Assembly: GCA_002341345.1 (NCBI GenBank)
Contig: DDNW01000170.1
Span: 10,805 to 35,125, forward strand
Length of the DNA stretch: 24,321 nt
Direction of reading: 5' to 3'
DNA from: Erythrobacter sp. UBA2510
GTDB taxonomy: Bacteria > Pseudomonadota > Alphaproteobacteria > Sphingomonadales > Sphingomonadaceae
Shown: piece after piece, positions 12,371-21,859 of the stretch
How positions within the stretch are numbered: position 1 is the stretch's first letter
How the letters are laid out: each line of letters starts with the position of its first letter
The notes under the pieces: generated by a model
The model's database searches: none
Told to the model about the DNA's origin: nothing
Seen by the model: only the letters and a program-made list of their open reading frames with translations
Translations under genes and position numbers: made by a program

Positions 12371-13822
12371 ATGCAGTTTCACGCTTATGTCCGCCTGCTT
12401 GGCGGCCTGTTGGGCTACGGCCTGTTTGCCGCGTCGGTGCAGGCGAATGAGCCCGCACAGGTTGCGCCCCTCGTGATCGAAAACCTGCGCATGCTCGATC
12501 CGGCGGTCGGCGATGAAGACGTCGAGGCGCGAGGGACGCTCGTCATTGTGGACGGGCGTATCGCCTATGCCGGAGAGCAGGCAGCCGCACCGGAAATTCA
12601 CGGCGCCGTCGTGATCGACGCGACGGGACTGACTGCGACCCCCGGACTGGTCGATATGCATGTGCATGTCTGGGATGAGACCGAACTGGCCGCTTATCTT
12701 GCTGCGGGCATCACCACCGTGCGCAACATGTCGGGCATGCCATTCCACCTCGACCTTGCCCGGCGGATTGAAGCCGGCGAACTGGCAGGGCCCCGACTGG
12801 AGACGACCGGGCCGATCCTCAACAGCCCCGGACCCAATGCGCAGATCAATCACCAGATGGTGACAACCGCAGACGAGGCGAGGGCCGCGGTCGCTGCCCA
12901 GCAGGACGCCGGATATACAAGGCTGAAGACCTATTCTAACCTGACCCGCGCCGCTTACGATGCCATGCTTGACGAGGCGCATCGGCGCGGCATGCGGGTG
13001 ACTGGCCATACGCCGGAGGGCGAACGGCTCGATGGCATGCCGTTTGAACGCGATTTCCTGATCGGTTTTGCCGAAATTCTCGACGATGGGTTCGAGACGA
13101 TCGAACACACTGAGAGCATTGTCTGGCATGGCCTGCGCGAAAATTTCGATCCGGCGGCGGGTCGGCTGCTGGCTGAGCGGATCGCCGCAAGCGGGTCGGC
13201 GGTTACGCCAACGCTGGTCGCGCATCGCAACCTGGTACGCGTGGCCCGGACCAAGGGACAATTTGCGCAGCGCCCGGGGATGGACAAGCTGAATCCGGTG
13301 ACCCAGTCGCTCGAAGCGGAAAACATCGCCGTATGGGCGGCGCGCGATCCTTCTTATGGCGAGCGGGCGGGGGCGTTCTATGCCCGGTTTACCGGCATGA
13401 TGCACGATGCGGGCGTATTGCTGGTGGCGGGCAGTGATGCCGGCATTTTCACCAACATTCCCGGAGAATCGCTGTTCGACGAGTTCGACCTGCTGGCGGA
13501 AAGCGGTCTGGCCCCGCTCGATATCCTGCGTACCGGCACCGCGAATCCGGCCATCGTGCTGGGGCGGGAAGGCACCTCCGGATGCCTCGCGACGGGCTGC
13601 GAGGCTGACCTGGTGTTCTACGCCTGCGATCCGCTCGCCAAGATCGACTGCCTGCGTCGGCCGCAAGCAGTGGTGCGGGCAGGACGCTGGCTCGACCGCG
13701 CGGCCCTCGACGCTCTGGACGAGGCCGCAACCCGGCACGACCCGCAGCGGACAATCACCAATCTCGCGGCAGGCATGGCCGCGCAGGGGACGCCGCTCGA
13801 CCCCTCGGTACTGGGTCAATAG
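12371..13822 (+). CDS. Secreted amidohydrolase-family metallohydrolase
   Basis: 483 residues. A signal peptide ends at about VQA-NE (residue 25), so the product is exported. The amidohydrolase superfamily pattern is clear: a beta-sandwich start (VIENLRMLDP), VDMHVHV with metal-binding H97 and H99, a candidate bridging lysine in RLKTYSN, histidines in VTGHTPEG and TIEHTES, and the aspartate in AGSDAG. Such enzymes include imidazolonepropionase-like and prolidase-like hydrolases; the substrate cannot be deduced. Two cysteine pairs near the C-terminus (SGCLATGCEAD, YACDPLAKIDC) suit disulfides in an exported protein. GAGGA precedes ATG 12371. Confidence 0.88.
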   Translation: MQFHAYVRLLGGLLGYGLFAASVQANEPAQVAPLVIENLRMLDPAVGDEDVEARGTLVIVDGRIAYAGEQAAAPEIHGAVVIDATGLTATPGLVDMHVHVWDETELAAYLAAGITTVRNMSGMPFHLDLARRIEAGELAGPRLETTGPILNSPGPNAQINHQMVTTADEARAAVAAQQDAGYTRLKTYSNLTRAAYDAMLDEAHRRGMRVTGHTPEGERLDGMPFERDFLIGFAEILDDGFETIEHTESIVWHGLRENFDPAAGRLLAERIAASGSAVTPTLVAHRNLVRVARTKGQFAQRPGMDKLNPVTQSLEAENIAVWAARDPSYGERAGAFYARFTGMMHDAGVLLVAGSDAGIFTNIPGESLFDEFDLLAESGLAPLDILRTGTANPAIVLGREGTSGCLATGCEADLVFYACDPLAKIDCLRRPQAVVRAGRWLDRAALDALDEAATRHDPQRTITNLAAGMAAQGTPLDPSVLGQ

Positions 13823-13839
13823 CCGCCGTGTCATTGGGC

Positions 13840-13868
13840 TTGCCATTTGGCCAGACCGGGCCTAGATA
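13840..13868 (+). promoter_or_regulatory. Sigma-70-type promoter of the rimP-nusA-infB operon
   Basis: TTGCCA (13840-13845) and TAGATA (13863-13868) are separated by 17 bp, giving a start near 13875 and a leader of about 90 nt before rimP. The position between the amidohydrolase stop and rimP supports it. Confidence 0.55.
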
Positions 13869-13967
13869 GCCGCCATCCCGACATTGTCGTGACAAGTTTG
13901 GATGCTGGCGCCGCATGGGGCCGGCCCGGACCGGTTTTGCGATCATGTCACCCAACCTTGGAGCTGT

Positions 13968-14540
13968 ATGGCGGATATTGCGCGCCTGACACGATTGATC
14001 GAACCCGAAGCCGCTGCGCTCGGTTTCGAACTCGTGCGCGTGAAGCTGACCGGATCCGGGGAAGATCGTACTTTGCAGATCATGGCCGAGGATCCGGCGA
14101 CCGGCCAGCTGCTGGTCGGCCAGTGTGCGGAGCTGTCGCGTCGCGTCTCCGACGCCATCGATGCGGCGGAGGAGGTTGGCAAGGAACTGATCGAGGGTGC
14201 CTACAGCCTTGAGGTCTCCAGCCCCGGTATCGACCGTCCACTGACGCGCGAGAAGGATTATGCCAACTGGGCCGGGCACGAGGCGAACATTGCGCTCAAC
14301 GCCCCACTGCCTGTTGGCGGCACCGAGCTTAAGAAACTGCGCGGCACGCTGATCGGCATCGATAACGGCACTGTCGCTATCGAGGACAAGCGCGAGGGCC
14401 GCATTGACGTGTCCCTGTCGCAGATCCATTCGGCTCGGCTCGTCCTGACCGACGCGCTGATCGCCGCCACCCAGCCGCTCGACACCAGCGGCATCGACGA
14501 AATTGTAGAGTTCAACGAAGAAGAGAAGGCTGACGACTGA
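13968..14540 (+). CDS. rimP: Ribosome maturation factor RimP
   Basis: 190 residues. RimP helps 30S subunit assembly. Recognised by LIEPEAAALGFELVRVKL at the N-terminus, then CAELSRRVSDAIDA, and SLEVSSPGIDRPLTREKDY, the strongest RimP signature, followed by an SH3-like C-terminal domain (GTLIGIDNGTVAIED) and an acidic tail. GGAG precedes ATG 13968 by 6 nt; upstream in-frame ATGs would add unlike sequence. The stop overlaps the nusA start (TGATG). It is the first gene of the conserved nusA-infB operon. Confidence 0.97.
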   Translation: MADIARLTRLIEPEAAALGFELVRVKLTGSGEDRTLQIMAEDPATGQLLVGQCAELSRRVSDAIDAAEEVGKELIEGAYSLEVSSPGIDRPLTREKDYANWAGHEANIALNAPLPVGGTELKKLRGTLIGIDNGTVAIEDKREGRIDVSLSQIHSARLVLTDALIAATQPLDTSGIDEIVEFNEEEKADD

Positions 14541-16192
14541 TGGCCACCCCCATTTCCGCCAACAAGGCTGAACTGCTGGCAATCGCAACTGCGGTCGCCT
14601 CGGAAAAGATGATCGACAAGTCGATCGTCATCGAGGCGATGGAAGAGGCGATCCAGAAGGCTGCGCGCGCGCGCTACGGCGCCGAGAACGACATCCGCGC
14701 GAAGCTCGATCCGATGACTGGTGACCTGCGCCTGTGGCGCGTGGTCGAGGTGGTCGAAGAGGTCGAGGACTATTTCAAGCAGATCGATCTCAAGGCCGCG
14801 CAGAAGCTCGACAAGGACGCGAAGCTGGGCGACTTCATCGTCGACCCGCTGCCGCCGGTCGATCTGGGACGCATCGACGCGCAGAGCGCCAAGCAGGTGA
14901 TCTTCCAGAAGGTTCGCGATGCCGAGCGCGAGCGCCAGTTCGAGGAGTTCAAGGACCGCGCGGGCGAAATCATCACCGGCGTCATCAAGTCGGTCGAATT
15001 CGGCCATGTGATCGTCAACCTCGGTCGCGCCGAGGGCGTCATTCGTCGCGACCAGCAGATCCCGCGCGAGGCCGCCCGCGTCGGGGAGCGCGTCCGTGCG
15101 CTGATCATGAAGGTGGAGCGCAACAATCGCGGGCCGCAGATCTTCCTGTCCCGTGCGCATCCCGACTTCATGAAGAAGCTGTTCGCGCAGGAAGTGCCCG
15201 AGATCTACGATGGCATTATCGAGATCAAGGCGGCCGCCCGCGATCCGGGCAGTCGCGCCAAGATCGGCGTCATTTCGCACGATTCCAGCATCGACCCGGT
15301 GGGCGCCTGCGTCGGCATGAAGGGTAGCCGCGTGCAGGCCGTCGTGCAGGAACTTCAGGGCGAGAAGATCGACATTATCCCCTGGTCCGAAGATACCGCG
15401 ACCTTTGTCGTCAACGCGCTGCAGCCCGCCACGGTCAGCCGCGTCGTGCTCGACGAAGAAGAGGGCCGCATCGAGGTGGTCGTGCCCGAGGACCAGCTGT
15501 CGCTGGCCATCGGTCGCCGCGGCCAGAACGTGCGCCTTGCCAGCCAGCTGACCGGTCACCAGATCGATATCATGACCGAGGACGAGGCGAGCGAGAAGCG
15601 AAGCAAGGAGTTCGCGGAACGCTCCAAGATGTTCGAGGAAGAGCTCGACGTCGACGAAACGCTCTCGCAGCTGCTGGTGGCCGAAGGCTTCGCCGAGCTG
15701 GAAGAGGTCGCCTATGTCGAGCTGGCCGAACTCGCCAGCATCGAAGGTTTCGACGAGGAACTGGCCGAGGAACTGCAGAACCGCGCGATCGAAGCGATCG
15801 AGCGCCAGACCGAAGCCTATCGCACTGCACGCAAGGAGCTGGGCGTCGAGGATGCCCTGGCCGAAATGCCGCATCTGACCGAAGAAATGCTGGTCGTGCT
15901 GGGCAAGGCGGGCATCCTGACGCTCGACGATCTGGCCGACCTCGCCACCGACGAGCTGATCGCCAAGAAGCGTGAAGCGCCGCGTCGTCGCCAGCCCGAG
16001 GGCGGTCTTGCCGGTCCGGCTCCGCGTCGTCCGCAACGCACCGAGGACAAGGGCGGCGTGCTCGGTACCTTCGGCCTTTCCGAAGAGCAGGGCAACGAGA
16101 TCATCATGGCCGCGCGTGCCCACTGGTTCGATGACGAGCCGGAAGCCGCGCCCGTAACCGAGGAGGCCGCCGATGCGGAGTCCTCGCAATGA
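14540..16192 (+). CDS. nusA: Transcription termination/antitermination factor NusA
   Basis: 550 residues. NusA binds RNA polymerase and nascent RNA and affects pausing, termination and antitermination. Domains in order: N-terminal polymerase-binding domain (1-130), S1 (about 133-200, [20 protein letters not shown]), KH1 and KH2 ([39 protein letters not shown]), then two helix-hairpin-helix type acidic repeats (about 365-470) and a charged tail with a third, shorter helical repeat. The start overlaps the rimP stop. The ylxR-type gene begins inside its last codons. Confidence 0.98.
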   Translation: MATPISANKAELLAIATAVASEKMIDKSIVIEAMEEAIQKAARARYGAENDIRAKLDPMTGDLRLWRVVEVVEEVEDYFKQIDLKAAQKLDKDAKLGDFIVDPLPPVDLGRIDAQSAKQVIFQKVRDAERERQFEEFKDRAGEIITGVIKSVEFGHVIVNLGRAEGVIRRDQQIPREAARVGERVRALIMKVERNNRGPQIFLSRAHPDFMKKLFAQEVPEIYDGIIEIKAAARDPGSRAKIGVISHDSSIDPVGACVGMKGSRVQAVVQELQGEKIDIIPWSEDTATFVVNALQPATVSRVVLDEEEGRIEVVVPEDQLSLAIGRRGQNVRLASQLTGHQIDIMTEDEASEKRSKEFAERSKMFEEELDVDETLSQLLVAEGFAELEEVAYVELAELASIEGFDEELAEELQNRAIEAIERQTEAYRTARKELGVEDALAEMPHLTEEMLVVLGKAGILTLDDLADLATDELIAKKREAPRRRQPEGGLAGPAPRRPQRTEDKGGVLGTFGLSEEQGNEIIMAARAHWFDDEPEAAPVTEEAADAESSQ

Positions 16193-16883
16193 AACCCTAG
16201 GTTTCGGCATCGCTGAAGCCGAGCTTGCATCTGAGGGTGCGAGCGAGCGGCGCTGTGTGCTCACCGGCCAGACCGGCGAACGCGAGGGGCTTGTGCGTCT
16301 CGCGATCTCGCCGCCTGACGGGGCGGGGCGCTCGGTCGTGCTGCCCGATGCCATGGCGCGCGCGCCGGGGCGCGGGGCGTGGATCGGCGTGTCGCGTGCT
16401 GACTTAGCCGAGGCGCTGACGAATGGCAGACTGAAGGGAGCGCTGTCGCGCGCCTTTCGCGATGGGCGGCTGGACATCCCCGAAGACCTGCCCGAACGGG
16501 TCGAGGCGGCGTTGCGAAAGGCGCTGACCGAACGGCTGGGGCTCGAATTGCGCTCAGGACGTCTTATCTTGGGCTCGGAACGTATCGCCGGAGAAGCGCG
16601 CAGCGGTGCCGTGGCGGCGCTCTACCATGCCTCTGACGCCAGCGATGACGGCGCGCGCAAGCTTGATCAGGCATGGCGCGTGGGGCTCGAACGCGAAGGC
16701 AGCGGGATGGCCGGAGAACGCCTGCCACTGGACCGGGCGGCTCTGTCTGTGGCATTGGGCCGCGAAAATGTCGTCCACCTGGCGCTGACCGATGCCCGGT
16801 CGGCGCATCGGGTCGCAGTGCCATTGCGGCGGCTGCGGACATTTATCGGCACTGTAAATACGGGGCAGGCAGACGGCCCGTAA
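16173..16883 (+). CDS. YlxR (DUF448)/L7Ae-like RNA-binding protein
   Basis: 236 residues. The N-terminal 90 or so residues are a YlxR/DUF448 domain (ERRCVLTGQTGEREGLVRLAIS; SRAFRDGRLD), a presumed RNA- or RNase P-binding fold. The C-terminal part resembles the ribosomal L7Ae-type domain that follows YlxR in alphaproteobacteria (RLILGSERIAGEARSGAVAALYHA). GAGGAGG, within nusA, precedes ATG 16173, and the genes overlap by 20 nt. It keeps the standard position between nusA and infB. Confidence 0.88.
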   Translation: MRSPRNETLGFGIAEAELASEGASERRCVLTGQTGEREGLVRLAISPPDGAGRSVVLPDAMARAPGRGAWIGVSRADLAEALTNGRLKGALSRAFRDGRLDIPEDLPERVEAALRKALTERLGLELRSGRLILGSERIAGEARSGAVAALYHASDASDDGARKLDQAWRVGLEREGSGMAGERLPLDRAALSVALGRENVVHLALTDARSAHRVAVPLRRLRTFIGTVNTGQADGP

Positions 16884-16957
16884 GCCGCACGATGACCATG
16901 AGTTTCACATGGTATCGTGCCGGTAACGAAATGAATTTGAAGGAATATTGAGGTCTC

Positions 16958-19504
16958 ATGAGCGATAACGAAACCACACCGACCCGCACTCGCAAGCCGC
17001 TGGGGCTGAAGCGGTCGGTCGATGCTGGCGAGGTCAAGCAGACCTTCAGCCACGGCCGCACCAACAAAGTGGCGGTCGAGGTCAAGCGTCGCCGCAAGCT
17101 CGTGAAACCCGGCGAGGGAGCACTTGAAGAGGCCGCGCCGCCGCCGCCGCCGCCTCCGCCGCCCCCGGCACCTGTGGCCAAGAAGGCCCCGCCCAAGAAG
17201 GCTGCGCCCGCTGGCGAAACGCCGCAGGAACGAGTCGCGCGGATGCAGCGCGAGGCCGAGGAAGAGCGTCTGCGTCTGACCGAAGAGGCCCGTCGCCGCG
17301 AAGAGGAAGAAAAAGCCCAGGCGCTCGAGGAAGAAAAGCGCCGCGCCGAGGGCAACCGTCAGGCCGAGGAAGAAGCCGCCAAGCGCCGTGCCGAAGAAGA
17401 GGCCGCTGCCAAGGCTGCCGCCGAGGCCGCTGCTGCGGCGAGCGATTCCGTCGAGGACGAAGCCCCCGCTGCCAGCGATGCGGGTGACGCCGCTGCGCCT
17501 GCGCCGCGCAAGTTCACGCCGGTCGAACGCCCAGAACCCAAGCGTCCGCCCGAAGCCAAGCGCCGGGAAGAGAAGCCCAAGCGTGGGGCCGCGCCTACTA
17601 ATGAGCGCGTCGACAAGCGCCGTTCGGGCAAGCTGACCGTCACCAAGGCCCTGAACGAGGACGAGGGGCGCCGTGCGCGCAGTCTCGCCGCGCTCAAGCG
17701 CGCCCGCGAAAAAGAGCGCCGGGCGCATGGCGGCGGCTCATCGCAGCCGCGCGAGAAGCAGGTGCGCGACGTCGTCGTGCCCGAGGCGATCACCGTGCAG
17801 GAACTTGCCAACCGCATGGCCGAGAAGGGCGCCGACCTCGTGAAGGCGCTGTTCAATATGGGCATGATGGTGACCGTCAACCAGACGATCGACGCCGACA
17901 CGGCAGAGCTGCTGGTCGAGGAATTCGGCCACAACCTCACCCGCGTGTCGGAAAGTGATATCGACATCCAGACTGCCGAAGATGACGATCCGGAAGAAAC
18001 GATGGAGCCGCGTCCGCCTGTGGTCACGATCATGGGCCATGTCGATCATGGCAAGACCAGCCTGCTCGACGCGCTGCGCGGGACCGATGTGGTCAAGGGC
18101 GAGGCCGGTGGCATCACCCAGCATATCGGCGCCTATCAGATCACGACCAAGAACAAGGACAAGATAACCTTCCTCGATACGCCGGGCCACGCTGCCTTCA
18201 CGGAAATGCGTGCGCGCGGCGCGAATGTCACCGATATCGTGGTGCTGGTCGTCGCGGGCGACGACGGCATCATGCCGCAGACGATCGAAGCGATCAATCA
18301 CACCAAGGCCGCGGGCGTCCCGATGATCGTGGCGATCACCAAGGCCGACCGCCCCGAATACAACGCCAAGAAGATCCGCGAGCGCCTGCTCGAACACGAG
18401 GTCATCGTGGAGGAGATGTCGGGCGATGTGCAGGACGTCGAGGTCTCGTCAAAGACGGGCGCGGGCATGGACGATCTGATCGAGAAGATCCTGCTCCAGG
18501 CCGAGCTGCTTGAGCTGAAGGCGCGGCCCGATCGCGATGCCGAGGCCACCGTGGTCGAGGCACAGCTCGACAAGGGGCGCGGCCCCGTCGCCACCGTGCT
18601 GGTGACGCGTGGGACGCTGAAGCGCGGCGATACCTTCGTGGTCGGCACCGAGAGCGGCCGCGTGCGCGCTCTGGTCGATGACAAGGGCAAGCAGATCAAG
18701 GAGGCCGGCCCATCCATGCCGGTCGAGGTGCTGGGTCTGGGCGGCGTGCCGTCCGCCGGCGATCAGCTGACCGTGGTCGAGAATGAGCAGCGCGCTCGTG
18801 AAGTCGCCCAGTATCGTCAGGAAAAGGCGACCGAGAAGCGCACCGCGCTCGCCCCGACCAGTTTCGACACGATGTTCAACAAGAGCGACGTGGTCGAATT
18901 CCCGGTGGTGGTGAAAGCCGACGTGCAAGGCTCGGTCGAGGCGATCGTCACCGCGCTCCACAACCTCTCGAACGATCTCATCAAGGTCCGCGTACTACAT
19001 GCAGGCGTAGGGGCGATTACCGAGAGCGACGTGGTGCTGGCCTCTGCCTCCAAGGCGCCGATCATCGGCTTCAACGTGCGCCCGAATGCCAAGGCGCGCG
19101 AGCTGGTCAAGCGCGACGGCGTCGAGATGAAATATTACGACGTCATTTATCACCTGACCGAGGAAATCGCGAAGGAGATGGCGGGCGAGCTTGGTCCCGA
19201 GCGGATCGAGCATGTCGTCGGCCGGGCCGAAGTCAAGCAGGTCTTCCCGGCGGGCAAGAAGGACAAGGCCGCCGGTCTGCTGGTGGTCGAGGGCGCGATC
19301 CGCAAGGGTCTGTTCGCGCGTCTCACCCGCGAGGACGTCATCGTTTCGGCGACCACCATTGCCTCGCTGCGGCGCTTCAAGGACGACGTGGACGAGGTCC
19401 GCACTGGCCTCGAATGCGGCGTGGTGCTGGAAGACACGAACGACATCAAGCCGGGCGACCAGCTTGAAGTGTTCGAGATCGAGGAACGCGAACGGGTGTT
19501 GTAA
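16958..19504 (+). CDS. infB: Translation initiation factor IF-2
   Basis: 848 residues. The N-terminal IF2-associated domain ([20 protein letters not shown]) is followed by a run of about ten prolines (encoded by CCG/CCT/CCC repeats near 17139-17168) and a long Lys/Glu/Ala coiled region. GTPase motifs: G1 GHVDHGKT (360-367), G3 DTPGH (407-411), G4 TKAD (461-464, T in place of the usual N) and a G5 SSKTG. Domains II, III and IV follow. IF-2 places initiator tRNA on the 30S subunit. GAGG precedes ATG 16958. The next gene in related genomes is normally rbfA; here a toxin-antitoxin pair intervenes. Confidence 0.98.
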   Translation: MSDNETTPTRTRKPLGLKRSVDAGEVKQTFSHGRTNKVAVEVKRRRKLVKPGEGALEEAAPPPPPPPPPPAPVAKKAPPKKAAPAGETPQERVARMQREAEEERLRLTEEARRREEEEKAQALEEEKRRAEGNRQAEEEAAKRRAEEEAAAKAAAEAAAAASDSVEDEAPAASDAGDAAAPAPRKFTPVERPEPKRPPEAKRREEKPKRGAAPTNERVDKRRSGKLTVTKALNEDEGRRARSLAALKRAREKERRAHGGGSSQPREKQVRDVVVPEAITVQELANRMAEKGADLVKALFNMGMMVTVNQTIDADTAELLVEEFGHNLTRVSESDIDIQTAEDDDPEETMEPRPPVVTIMGHVDHGKTSLLDALRGTDVVKGEAGGITQHIGAYQITTKNKDKITFLDTPGHAAFTEMRARGANVTDIVVLVVAGDDGIMPQTIEAINHTKAAGVPMIVAITKADRPEYNAKKIRERLLEHEVIVEEMSGDVQDVEVSSKTGAGMDDLIEKILLQAELLELKARPDRDAEATVVEAQLDKGRGPVATVLVTRGTLKRGDTFVVGTESGRVRALVDDKGKQIKEAGPSMPVEVLGLGGVPSAGDQLTVVENEQRAREVAQYRQEKATEKRTALAPTSFDTMFNKSDVVEFPVVVKADVQGSVEAIVTALHNLSNDLIKVRVLHAGVGAITESDVVLASASKAPIIGFNVRPNAKARELVKRDGVEMKYYDVIYHLTEEIAKEMAGELGPERIEHVVGRAEVKQVFPAGKKDKAAGLLVVEGAIRKGLFARLTREDVIVSATTIASLRRFKDDVDEVRTGLECGVVLEDTNDIKPGDQLEVFEIEERERVL

Positions 19505-19546
19505 TTTACGAGATGCGTAACTTTTTATTGATCTAAATTTACGCAT
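19503..19546. promoter_or_regulatory. Repeat-rich control region of the toxin-antitoxin pair
   Basis: The AT-rich spacer after infB holds a perfect inverted repeat, ATGCGTAA (19513-19520) and TTACGCAT (19539-19546), the latter overlapping the toxin start codon. A direct repeat, AATTTACG, lies at 19503-19510 and 19536-19543. TTACG/CGTAA (19506-19520) followed by CTTTTTATT could also form a weak terminator after infB. It fits an autoregulatory operator for the Xre antitoxin; binding is inferred. Confidence 0.45.
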
Positions 19547-19802
19547 GGCGCATACGCCGCTGATGGAAATTCGCTTTTCAAAGGCGGCTTCGCGTGCACT
19601 TTTGCGCTCCGATAAGCGGACATTGATACGTCAAAAGATAGACGATCTTGCTCGCGACCCTCTGGCTCAGAGTGCTAATGTGAAGAAATTACAAGGTCGC
19701 CTGGACTATCGTTTGCGCGTTCAAGATTGGCGAGTGATTTTCCGTATCGAAGGTGATGTGCTCTGGATTGATGACGTTGCTCCCCGAAGCAGGGCCTATT
19801 GA
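19545..19802 (+). CDS. RelE/ParE-family toxin
   Basis: 85 residues; ATG 19563 (MEIRFSK) is a plausible shorter start. The fold signature is clear: RFSKAASRALLR, then LARDPLAQSANVKKLQGRLDYRLRVQDWRVIFRI (quoted in part) and the end APRSRAY, with the Arg and Tyr residues typical of RelE mRNA-cleaving toxins. RelE enzymes cut mRNA in the ribosomal A site; some relatives act on gyrase instead, and sequence alone does not settle this. No Shine-Dalgarno is seen. Its base composition is visibly more AT-rich than the flanking infB and rbfA, suggesting acquisition. It is 9 bp upstream of the antitoxin gene. Confidence 0.9.
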   Translation: MAHTPLMEIRFSKAASRALLRSDKRTLIRQKIDDLARDPLAQSANVKKLQGRLDYRLRVQDWRVIFRIEGDVLWIDDVAPRSRAY

Positions 19803-19811
19803 GGTGACGCT

Positions 19812-20186
19812 ATGACCGCTCAGATTGTCGAGATTGCCGGAAAGAAAATGGCTATGATTCCGGCAGATGAATACGAGCATTTGCTAGATATCGTCGAGGA
19901 CAAGGCTGACTCTCTCGCTGCCTTTGAAGCCCAGAGGCGTCGGGAAGCAGGAGAGGAATATCTTCCCTCTGTGATGGTGGATCGCTTGTTGGGAGGCGAC
20001 CACCCCTTGCGGGTTTGGCGAAACTATCGCGGTCTTACGCTTGTCGAACTCGCCGATGCCATTGGGATGACTCATGCCAGTCTGTCGCGCATTGAGAATG
20101 GGAAGCAGCAGCCGAAGGCCGCTCAATGGCGTGCGCTTGCAGAAGCATTGAATGTTGAACTGGACGACATAGTTCCGCTGGACTGA
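19812..20186 (+). CDS. Antitoxin with Xre-type helix-turn-helix
   Basis: 124 residues. The first about 55 residues ([30 protein letters not shown]) resemble a Phd/YefM-like antitoxin segment. The C-terminal half is an Xre/Cro HTH ([33 protein letters not shown]). It should neutralise the upstream RelE-like toxin and repress the pair's promoter. The toxin-first order is as in HigBA. GAGG precedes ATG 19812 by 8 nt. Its stop overlaps the rbfA start as TGATG, which couples a housekeeping gene to an acquired module. Confidence 0.88.
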   Translation: MTAQIVEIAGKKMAMIPADEYEHLLDIVEDKADSLAAFEAQRRREAGEEYLPSVMVDRLLGGDHPLRVWRNYRGLTLVELADAIGMTHASLSRIENGKQQPKAAQWRALAEALNVELDDIVPLD

Positions 20187-20602
20187 TGCCCCGCCATTCC
20201 TCCTCCAAGGAAGATCCCTCGATCCGCCTGTTGAAGGTGGGCGAGCGGGTGCGCCATATCCTCTCCGAGCTGCTGGCGCGCGGTGAGGTGCATGATGACG
20301 TGCTTTCCGTCCACACGGTCAGCGTGACCGAGGTGCGCATGTCGCCTGACCTGAGGCAGGCGAAGGTCTATGTGAAGGCGCTGCTGGGCGAGGACGAGGG
20401 GCCAGTGCTGAAGGCGCTGCAGGTCAACACGGCTTACTTCCAGCGCGAAGTCGCCAGGCGGCTGGGCCTCAAATTTGCGCCCAAGCTGCAATTCCGCGTC
20501 GACGAGAGTTTCGACGAGGCGAGCCGGATCGATCAGCTGCTCGACGATCCCAAGGTTAAAAGAGATCTGGGCGTCGGACGCGATTTCGACGAAGAGGGTT
20601 AA
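20186..20602 (+). CDS. rbfA: 30S ribosome-binding factor RbfA
   Basis: 138 residues. RbfA assists late 16S rRNA maturation and cold adaptation. Recognised by [22 protein letters not shown] at the N-terminus, [17 protein letters not shown] in the KH-like core, and [24 protein letters not shown] near the C-terminus. There is no good Shine-Dalgarno upstream of ATG 20186, and the start overlaps the antitoxin stop (TGATG), so translation probably depends on ribosomes finishing the antitoxin. Normally rbfA directly follows infB. Confidence 0.97.
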   Translation: MPRHSSSKEDPSIRLLKVGERVRHILSELLARGEVHDDVLSVHTVSVTEVRMSPDLRQAKVYVKALLGEDEGPVLKALQVNTAYFQREVARRLGLKFAPKLQFRVDESFDEASRIDQLLDDPKVKRDLGVGRDFDEEG

Positions 20603-20706
20603 CTTCCCCAGCTACCGCTCATCCCTTACTTGCCCAAGCGCGGCCCATTCTTCGATGAAGGGCAGCGCCTTTTACGGGCCAGTCTGAACGGATCGCGGGA
20701 GGCCGC

Positions 20707-21297
20707 ATGGCCAAGCTCTATTTCTATTATGCCAGCATGAATGCCGGCAAATCGACCACGCTGTTGCAGGCCGATTTCAACTATCGCGAACGCGGCATGG
20801 AAACGATGCTGTGGACCGCCGCGATCGACACGCGATGCGAGCAGCCGATTGCCAGCCGCATCGGCCTGTCTGCCAATGCCAGCCGTTTTACGCCGGGCAC
20901 CAATCTGTGGCGCGAGGCTACTGCACGACATGCGGAGACGCCGCTCGCCTGCGTGCTGGTGGACGAGGCGCAATTCCTCACCGCGACACAGGTATGGCAA
21001 TGCGCGCGGCTGGCGGACGAGGCGAATATCCCGGTGCTCTGCTATGGCCTCAGGACCGATTTCCGGGGCGATCTGTTTCCCGGCTCTGCCGTGCTGCTGG
21101 GGATTGCCGACTCGCTGGTCGAACTGAAGGCGGTATGCCACTGCGGGCGCAAGGCGACGATGAACCTGCGCGTCGACAGTGCGGGCGATGCGGTGGGGCA
21201 GGGTGCCCAGACCGAGATCGGCGGCAATGAACGCTATGTCGCAATGTGCCGTCGGCACTTCGCCGAGGAGCTGGGGCGGTATTGCAAGAGCCCTTAG
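20707..21297 (+). CDS. tdk: Thymidine kinase (type II)
   Basis: 196 residues. It phosphorylates thymidine in nucleotide salvage. The P-loop ASMNAGKST is at residues 9-17, the Walker B-like VDEAQFL lies in the middle, and the lasso zinc-binding cysteines are in VCHCGRKATMN and MCRRHF. Length is typical for the bacterial type II enzyme. GGGAGG precedes ATG 20707. It sits between rbfA and truB, which are usually adjacent or nearly so. Its stop overlaps the stop of the convergent flavodoxin-family gene. Confidence 0.96.
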   Translation: MAKLYFYYASMNAGKSTTLLQADFNYRERGMETMLWTAAIDTRCEQPIASRIGLSANASRFTPGTNLWREATARHAETPLACVLVDEAQFLTATQVWQCARLADEANIPVLCYGLRTDFRGDLFPGSAVLLGIADSLVELKAVCHCGRKATMNLRVDSAGDAVGQGAQTEIGGNERYVAMCRRHFAEELGRYCKSP

Positions 21298-21791
21298 AAA
21301 ACGCCCATTTCCAGCCCCGCCGCCAAAGTCGCCCCCAGTTCGCGTGCTTTGGCCAGTTCGTCTGGCAAGATGTTCTTTTCTGAGAGGATTTCTTCTTTAG
21401 TCTGCGCATGAACGTTGACGATGATCGTGTCGGCGACGCGCTTCAGCCGCCAACCCGTTGCGATACGTTCGAGCTGCCTTTGTGCGTTCTCTCCGTCCGA
21501 TCCGGCGCAAATCAGCGCGGCATAGGGGCGCGCCTCGATCTGTCCCAGAACCTCGTAATAGGTGCGGTCGAAGAACGCCTTCATGACGCCGGCAATGGCG
21601 GCGAGGTTTTCCGGGCAGGCGAAGATATATCCGTCGGCGGAGAGCAGGTCGTCGGCCTGCGCGTCCTCGGCGGGCAGGAAGCGCACCGTCACATCTGCGA
21701 CCTCTTTCGCGCCATCGCGCGCAGCCTCTGCCAATTGCCGACTGCCGCCCGTGTAGCTGTACCAGATGATCGCGAGAGATTTGTCGCTCAT
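21294..21791 (-). CDS. Flavodoxin-family protein / NAD(P)H-dependent oxidoreductase
   Basis: 165 residues with a flavodoxin-like fold: a first beta strand followed by the FMN phosphate loop YSYTGGSRQLA (residues 11-21), then IFACPENLAAIAGVMKAFFDRTYYE (quoted in part), as in flavodoxin/quinone-reductase-like proteins. It probably binds FMN and carries out electron transfer or quinone/nitro reduction; the partner is unknown. It is the only minus-strand gene in the 13.8-24.3 kb region, inserted between tdk and the site-2 protease gene. Its stop overlaps that of tdk by four bases. Confidence 0.82.
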   Translation of the reverse strand: MSDKSLAIIWYSYTGGSRQLAEAARDGAKEVADVTVRFLPAEDAQADDLLSADGYIFACPENLAAIAGVMKAFFDRTYYEVLGQIEARPYAALICAGSDGENAQRQLERIATGWRLKRVADTIIVNVHAQTKEEILSEKNILPDELAKARELGATLAAGLEMGVF

Positions 21792-21859
21792 GACCGGATG
21801 CTAACAGCGCATTTCACATCGGTCTTTACCCGGTGTCCGCAAATCCCCATCTGCTGTCC

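Noticed and set aside
12332..13846. 504-residue minus-strand ORF
   Set aside because: It is a shadow of the amidohydrolase gene, which has a signal peptide and all metal-binding motifs on the plus strand.
14258..16477. 739-residue minus-strand ORF
   Set aside because: It is antisense to rimP, nusA and ylxR, caused by GC-rich codon bias, and shows no protein-like motifs.
18338..18349. IF-2 G4 motif TKAD in place of NKxD as a defect
   Set aside because: The rest of the GTPase domain is intact, and T at this position occurs in functional GTPases. It is more likely a lineage variant than damage.
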